Source: Taeniopygia guttata (lineage: Eukaryota > Chordata > Aves > Passeriformes > Estrildidae). From it: DNA of 64,000 nucleotides. The stretch's first letter is position 1. Each line of letters starts with the position of its first letter. The stretch spans positions 82,001 through 146,000 of the forward strand of contig NC_133044.1 in NCBI RefSeq assembly GCF_048771995.1, written 5' to 3'. Positions 59,152 to 64,000 of this stretch are shown in pieces. A program made the position numbers and the translations under genes. The notes under the pieces were generated by a model. That model searched no databases. It worked only from the letters and a program-made list of their open reading frames with translations, and had not been told where the DNA came from.

Positions 59152-61794
59152 CAGTGATCTAATTCTTTTTCTGGGATGATTTTCACCAACTGTCCAATTC
59201 CAACTTTGTCAGCAAATGTTGTGTTTGGCTACAACCAGGTTATTGCTATTTCAAGTGGCAACACACCTGAGCTGGAAAACAAAGGCTGAATAAGCCAAAC
59301 ACTGAGTTCAAATGAGATCAGAACTCAACTGGAATGCACTACTTGCTGCTCTGAACTCAGTGGATGACACCAACAAATCTGATCACTCTTCATCTTGGGG
59401 ACAACTTCTAATCACGTAGAGAATGCTGAAAGGTTTTTCTTCTCTATTTCACAGATCTAGATGTTCAACATGTGGGCAGGAATTACCTTTGTTCTCTCTT
59501 TGTATGTTTTCTTGTAGTTTGGTAATTCATTAACTCATTCACAGCTGTGAGACCATTCCCAAGCACTAGTACACTGTGGGAACAAGTTTGCACACTAGTA
59601 CATGACCAAGCAGGAACCCTGTGCAACAGCAGCCCAGATCACAATGCTGCAGGTTTGGGACGCTCAGTATTTGCAGAAACAGCATTAGCAACTTGATATT
59701 TTGGTAAACTGGTATTTCGAGAGAAGAAAGGAAAAGCCAAGGATCCATAGAAAGAGGGCAGAAAATAAGAAAGCATTAATTTAGCTCCTTAGAGGCGGCA
59801 CTGCCAGCTGTGCTGCCAGCTGGCCAGCTGACAGATTCACTGACCACAAGGAATCACACTCTGCCCTCATATGGTAAAATGGGAATTGTTTGCTCACTCA
59901 GGGTGGCTGAATAACCCACCCTGACAAAGCCCACACTGAGGATACTCCCATGTTTTCTGTAGGTGCTGGGGGTGCGTGCTTTAAAGTGAGGGGCAAACAG
60001 ATTATTTTATGCCACTACCTTAGGACCATCACAACTTCTGCATCTAAAACAATATTCCTTTGATGAGCAACAAAACAAATGCCACATCTGGTAAGTTTCT
60101 ATGATACTTGTCTGCAGCTGAAGGGGCTGTAAACCAGATCTAGTCACAAAGCAATTGTCCTTGCATTGTCCACTCCAAGCAACATGTATTTACTCAGGGC
60201 ACTGGAACAGGACACCATGCATGCTTGTTGCCGAAGAAAAGCCCATTTCTGCCTGTTATATTGGAAAGTTTGTACAACATTAATTCTTAAAAACTGATTG
60301 TGTTTCTTAGATTCTTATAATCCTTTACTCTGAAATGAATGAGACAGTTTGTAGGGTATGCCACCTGATTTGGTCCCACCTGAACATCTTCAGAGATGCA
60401 AACCTGGGTTATCACTTAGCTGATGAAAGAAGAGAAACCACTGATATTCAGGTCTGAAGACACTTAAAAGTGGTGTCCAAATCTCTGATTTGCATTATTC
60501 ACTACAGCATGTACCTTCCAGGTTCTTACCAGGGCAACAGTGTGCTACAGTGGAAGCTAATGCAGAAACAAGTGGTCCACTATGTTACACAGGAGGGGAG
60601 ACAGTTCTAGATAGTTTTTATTTGCCAGGCTCTAATTATGCAACCCACCCATTTAAATTAAATATTAATCAATCTGGATATCATAGAAGTGTCTCAAAAA
60701 GAAGCTGCTATCAACAGTACAGAGAGGTGACACATCCAATACTTCACAGTTACAATAAACTCAACACTCTTTATTACCCCACATGCACACTTCCCAGGCC
60801 CAGCACTCCTGACCATGAATCACCCTGTGTGACTATTGATGAAAATACTATTTGCTTCCTTCTTGTCCAGCAACAGAGTGAAGCTCTTCACTAGCTGAGG
60901 TGAGGGCAATCTCTCCCCTCCAATAAACTTTCAGAACATTCTTTTCTGCAAACAGGACAGTGAACTGTCTGTCCTACAGCTTTTAGCTGGAACTGGTTTT
61001 AGAGGAGTTTCAGTCTACATGAACTGAGATGGCCAAGCTCAGTATCATCTACCCATGCAAGCTCCCCGGAATCTTGTCAGGCAGAGCAGAGCAAGCACCA
61101 TGTATCTGGCAAAAATAACATGTTCTCACACTGTGAAGTCCATCAGAAAGCAGAGAAAGTCTCTTTCTCAAATGCCTTTTGATACCTAGAGATACGAATC
61201 AGCATTACGTGGTGACTGCGAAGGACAGAACGTGCTCAACTGTTCCTGGTTTCACTTTGTTCAAAAAAATACTGTGATAAGTTTCAGGTGGTGACAAATA
61301 TCTGAGAGCAATATCTCATCTGCCAATTCTTAGCACTAGAACTGGCCTCGTCCTTAGATAGATTCTGCAAGTGAAAGTGTGTTTATCCATATGCTCCACC
61401 ATTCCTGGAAGAAGTGTGAGGCTGCACCACACACAGCCAGCTGGGAAGACATGGAGCCATTGGTGGCACTTGGGAACAACATTCAGTGGACAGTTTATGG
61501 TGCTTAGCACCGTGAAAGAGCATAAAAGATAAAGGCACAAAAAACAATTCTTAAAGCAGTTTTCTGCTCAAAAAAGCACCTGTTCATTTTGTGGATAAAT
61601 ATTTCCCTCACTTCTAGATAAAAATGTATTTCCATAAAGAAAATTCACATTAATAACAGAACTACTAAATATCCTAAACACAATGCTATGCTATATGCCA
61701 CATCTTCTACACAATTCTATGATTCTATAACTTAACACCTTGCACCCATTATCATGAGGTGGGAAATCACTGTGGCTGCAGAATTTGACCCTTA

Positions 61795-61975
61795 TGTCCT
61801 CACAACACCTTGGTGAGGTAGATAGGTTCCATAACGTCATCTTCAGGAGGGGAAATAAGCACAAAGAGGTGAACTGACTTGCATGGGGATACATGGCAGG
61901 TCTGGAAGCAAATCCCAGGCCATACCCACAGATCTTCCTACTGTAAGACACTGCTTTACCTCCCACCCACCTCTA
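61795..61975 (+). mobile_element. Ancient MIR-like (CORE-SINE) fragment
   Basis: The order CCTCACAACACCTTGGTGAG - GAGGGGAAATAAGCACAAAG - AGGTGAACTGACTTGCATGG - ACATGGCAGGTCTGGAAGC - AAATCCCAGGC - GACACTGCTTTACCTCCC follows the MIR consensus as I remember it. Very diverged. MIR relatives are known across amniotes. Confidence 0.65.
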
Positions 61976-62794
61976 TCCCCAGCACGGAAGGAAAGGTATC
62001 CATGTACCACTGACAAAATATACCCAGCCCAACACCAAGTATTCTGTAGACTACTTCTGCAACAGAAATGGCATCATTAGGTTACAAACTACTTTTCTTA
62101 CAAGACATGAATTCCAAAGTACACAAGACAACTCCCACTGCTGTCAGCCAGCAAAAGCACTAAAATCTGGGCCCCTACATTTTCCCCAGATCATCAGTTA
62201 GAGCCTTCCTCGTGTCTTGACTTCACTCAAAAATTCCAGAGTTAATTAATAAGGCACATCAGGGGCTAATTCAGGAACTTCTGCAATAGATGTGAAGTCC
62301 CATGGGCCACTGGTCGTCTCCAGGCTGGCACTTGGAAAACACTAGTTGGCATGTGAAATCACACCTGTGACTGAGGGAAAGGCTCCCTGCCCTCTAATTG
62401 CCACAGTGCCAGCCTTAGTGCATCACTGTCTGAGATACTATTATGACCATCATGGAGTTAGGTTATCTCAACCCTCAGTAAGGGTGTCTGAATGCAGTGA
62501 GACTTGGGAGTGAAAACAAGGCAAGAGAAAGTCTGTTGGATGTTGACTTGGAAGGATGCCACCACACAGCTGAGGCCCAATGAAAGTATAACATTGCATA
62601 ACATCATGTACCCTTTCTTCACTAGACAAGTGACAACAGGGATTTCTCTGTATAGTTGCTGACTTGTAGATATAAGGAATAGGTAAGGAATGTTCCATAG
62701 CTGCCTGAGTGCAATCTTCAATGATCTAATGATCTACAAGTACATACCAGTGATATAATAGTTCAAACCATTTGATACAACAACCTCCCCTCTC

Positions 62795-62800
62795 TTTATT
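62795..62800 (-). terminator. SLC13A5 poly(A) signal
   Basis: AATAAA on the minus strand, about 285 bases after the SLC13A5 stop codon. Confidence 0.7.
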
Positions 62801-63084
62801 GAAAGTTTGATAAATCCTAATTCTTGACCTTGATTGGATGCACAACGGATCACTCAAACATACTTAAGATTCTGACACAGAGGTTGTATAATTGCAAAAG
62901 CTTTTGGCTCCAGCACAACTGGAGTAAGATTGGGTTGGTTCAAATCTGAACTGATGTGTGATTGCTGGAAGGCAGCAAACACCCAACACTGGATCTGAAG
63001 TGGTGATGAGACTTTATACAGGACTTTAGGCAGCAGGGAATACTAAGGGTACTTTCCTTGTTCAACACACAAATTCTTCACAGG

Positions 63085-63213
63085 TCACTGGTTTCTTGTG
63101 CTGTTTGCCCAAGCTGGGAATGTGTCCAGCTCAAACATAGGTCTTCCCCATGTGTTGATGGCCAGTGTGACACAGCAGACTGCAATCATGTTCATCACTA
63201 TTCCAGCTTTAAC
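63085..63213 (-). CDS. SLC13A5: SLC13A5 last coding exon
   Basis: Acceptor TTTCCCCACAG. Forty-two codons, from VKAGIVMNM to ANSTRNQ, then TGA at 63085-63087. Confidence 0.93.
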   Translation of the reverse strand, partial: VKAGIVMNMIAVCCVTLAINTWGRPMFELDTFPAWANSTRNQ

Positions 63214-63994
63214 CTGTGGGGAAAAAAAATCCAAACCAACAACAATAACCAAACACCAGCGCAGCAAGTCCAAACCAGCAACACCTAAACACCAGCACAG
63301 CAAACTGCAGCAAGACCTACTTGTACATACACAAGAAAGATGGTCAAATAAAACACAGAAATAGCCATTGTATCCACTGCCTTCTGTTCTTGTTTAGGTT
63401 GAGATACTAGGGAACACACTGTGCAAAGTCTTTGAACGTTTTGCTATGTATACAACCAGGTAAGGAGCTTTAAGGCCTGTGTAACAAGTCATTCTTATTA
63501 GTTAGAGAACAGCTTATGCCCTCTTCAAGTACCCAGTTAGAAAACCAGTAATGTTTGTGTGTTCCACCCAGAACCTGCCCTGTGTGGTCTGGCAGAAAAT
63601 CAGAGGACCAGAGCCAAGGGCTACTGATTGCTACCTTCTGCTTTCAGCTCCAGTGGAGACAAGGCTTTAGACACTCGCCAAAGCCCAGAACACTGCAGGG
63701 CGTGCCTGGACTTTAACCCTTCAGATTTCAGAGATTTATGACTTATCAGTTTTTCATTTCACTTGGGCCAACCTGTATGTCTGCCAAAGCCTCCCACCAT
63801 ATTTCAGGAAGAAAGCAATGGAGAATTTCAGATAAGAGAGAAGGCAATTATCTTACCATATCCAAAACATGGATGTGGCCGTAAGAAAACACTATTGCAT
63901 TTGGTGGTGTTGCAACAGGTAGCATGAAGGCAAATGAAGCACTGAGAGTAGCAGGCAGCATAATATACAAAGGGTGGATCTTAATAGATTCAGC
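63085..63994 (-). CDS. SLC13A5: SLC13A5 (NaCT), last two coding exons; 5' part outside the window
   Basis: Sodium-coupled citrate transporter of the plasma membrane (DASS/SLC13 family). Exon 63857-63994 encodes ESIKIHPLYIMLPATLSASF and AFMLPVATPPNAIVFSYGH. It contains the family signature from ASF through NAIV, a region with the second Na+-binding TPPNA hairpin. Exon 63085-63213 encodes VKAGIVMNMIAVCCVTLAIN, then TWGRPMFELDTFPAWANSTR and NQ, ending in TGA: the last membrane helix and a short glycosylatable tail (NST). Both junctions are phase 0. SLC13A2 and SLC13A3 are close relatives, but the position next to MED31 and the WGRPMFELDTFP tail favour SLC13A5. Confidence 0.92.
63231..63305. repeat. 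Tandem duplication next to the SLC13A5 last-exon acceptor
   Basis: Two copies of about 36-39 bases (63231-63269, 63270-63305) share CCAAACCA, CAACA, AAACACCAGC and CAGCAA in the same order. Confidence 0.85.
63857..63994 (-). CDS. SLC13A5: SLC13A5 penultimate coding exon
   Basis: Acceptor TTGCAG (63995-64000, cut by the window end) and donor GTAAGA. Forty-six codons, from AESIKIHPL to GHIHVLDM. Confidence 0.92.
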
Positions 63995-64000
63995 CTGCAA

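Larger units (their letters stand above)
55511..62794. other. Intergenic region between MED31 and SLC13A5
   Basis: About 7.3 kb with no recognisable exon. It holds a (GTTT)n run at about 55999-56019, a 47-bp-spaced duplication (59071-59151) and a MIR-like SINE fragment (61795-61975). A 134-codon plus-strand frame at 60490-60894 matches nothing I know and is within chance expectation. Confidence 0.65.

Noticed and set aside
60490-60894. 134-codon plus-strand frame in the MED31-SLC13A5 spacer
   Set aside because: No known domain, no clear promoter or splice context, and a frame this long is expected by chance in 64 kb.
61712-61734. ATTCTATGATTCTATAAC, like a CR1 terminal microsatellite
   Set aside because: No CR1 body precedes it, so the match is too short.
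1-64000. Endogenous retrovirus, LTR element, CRISPR array or bacterial operon
   Set aside because: I saw no LTR pair, no gag/pol/env-like frame and no spaced direct repeats with unique spacers.

Overview
The window is vertebrate nuclear DNA and most likely comes from a bird. Genes are split into short exons with GT-AG introns. The recognisable interspersed repeats are CR1 LINE fragments, plus one SINE with a tRNA-Ile-like head and a CR1-like tail. That SINE type is known from songbird genomes (TguSINE1), so a passerine is likely; this is inference. I found no bacterial, viral, CRISPR or endogenous-retrovirus signal.

Five protein-coding genes lie in the order PITPNM3 - KIAA0753 - TXNDC17 - MED31 - SLC13A5, the same order and orientations I recall for human 17p13.2. 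PITPNM3 (minus strand) fills 1-35.2 kb: its first eight coding exons are here and the rest lies before base 1. It starts in a CpG island at 34.6-35.9 kb. KIAA0753 (minus, 15 coding exons, 848 residues as assembled) occupies about 36.7-49.1 kb. It shares a GC-rich divergent promoter with TXNDC17 (plus, 4 exons, 122 residues, WCPDC active site, 49.46-51.62 kb). TXNDC17 converges with MED31 (minus, 4 exons, 125 residues, 52.6-55.1 kb). From 55.5 to 62.8 kb I see no gene. The last two coding exons of SLC13A5 (minus) are at 63.1-64.0 kb.

The genes have unrelated jobs: lipid-transfer-family membrane protein, centriole/cilium protein, thioredoxin-like reductase, Mediator subunit and citrate transporter. 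They look like a conserved housekeeping cluster rather than a pathway. The least ordinary part is the MED31 promoter. An exact RFX X-box palindrome abuts 18 near-perfect tandem copies of a 16-bp GC-box unit, and a second 38-bp minisatellite starts right after the exon 1 splice donor. Other notable points are a VAP-binding FFAT motif in PITPNM3 whose last residue is encoded across an exon junction, a (GGGAAA)n tract, a (GCC)11 run upstream of the PITPNM3 start, and a very old MIR-like SINE. I see no clear new biological system. Gene models were built by eye from splice sites and remembered human proteins.
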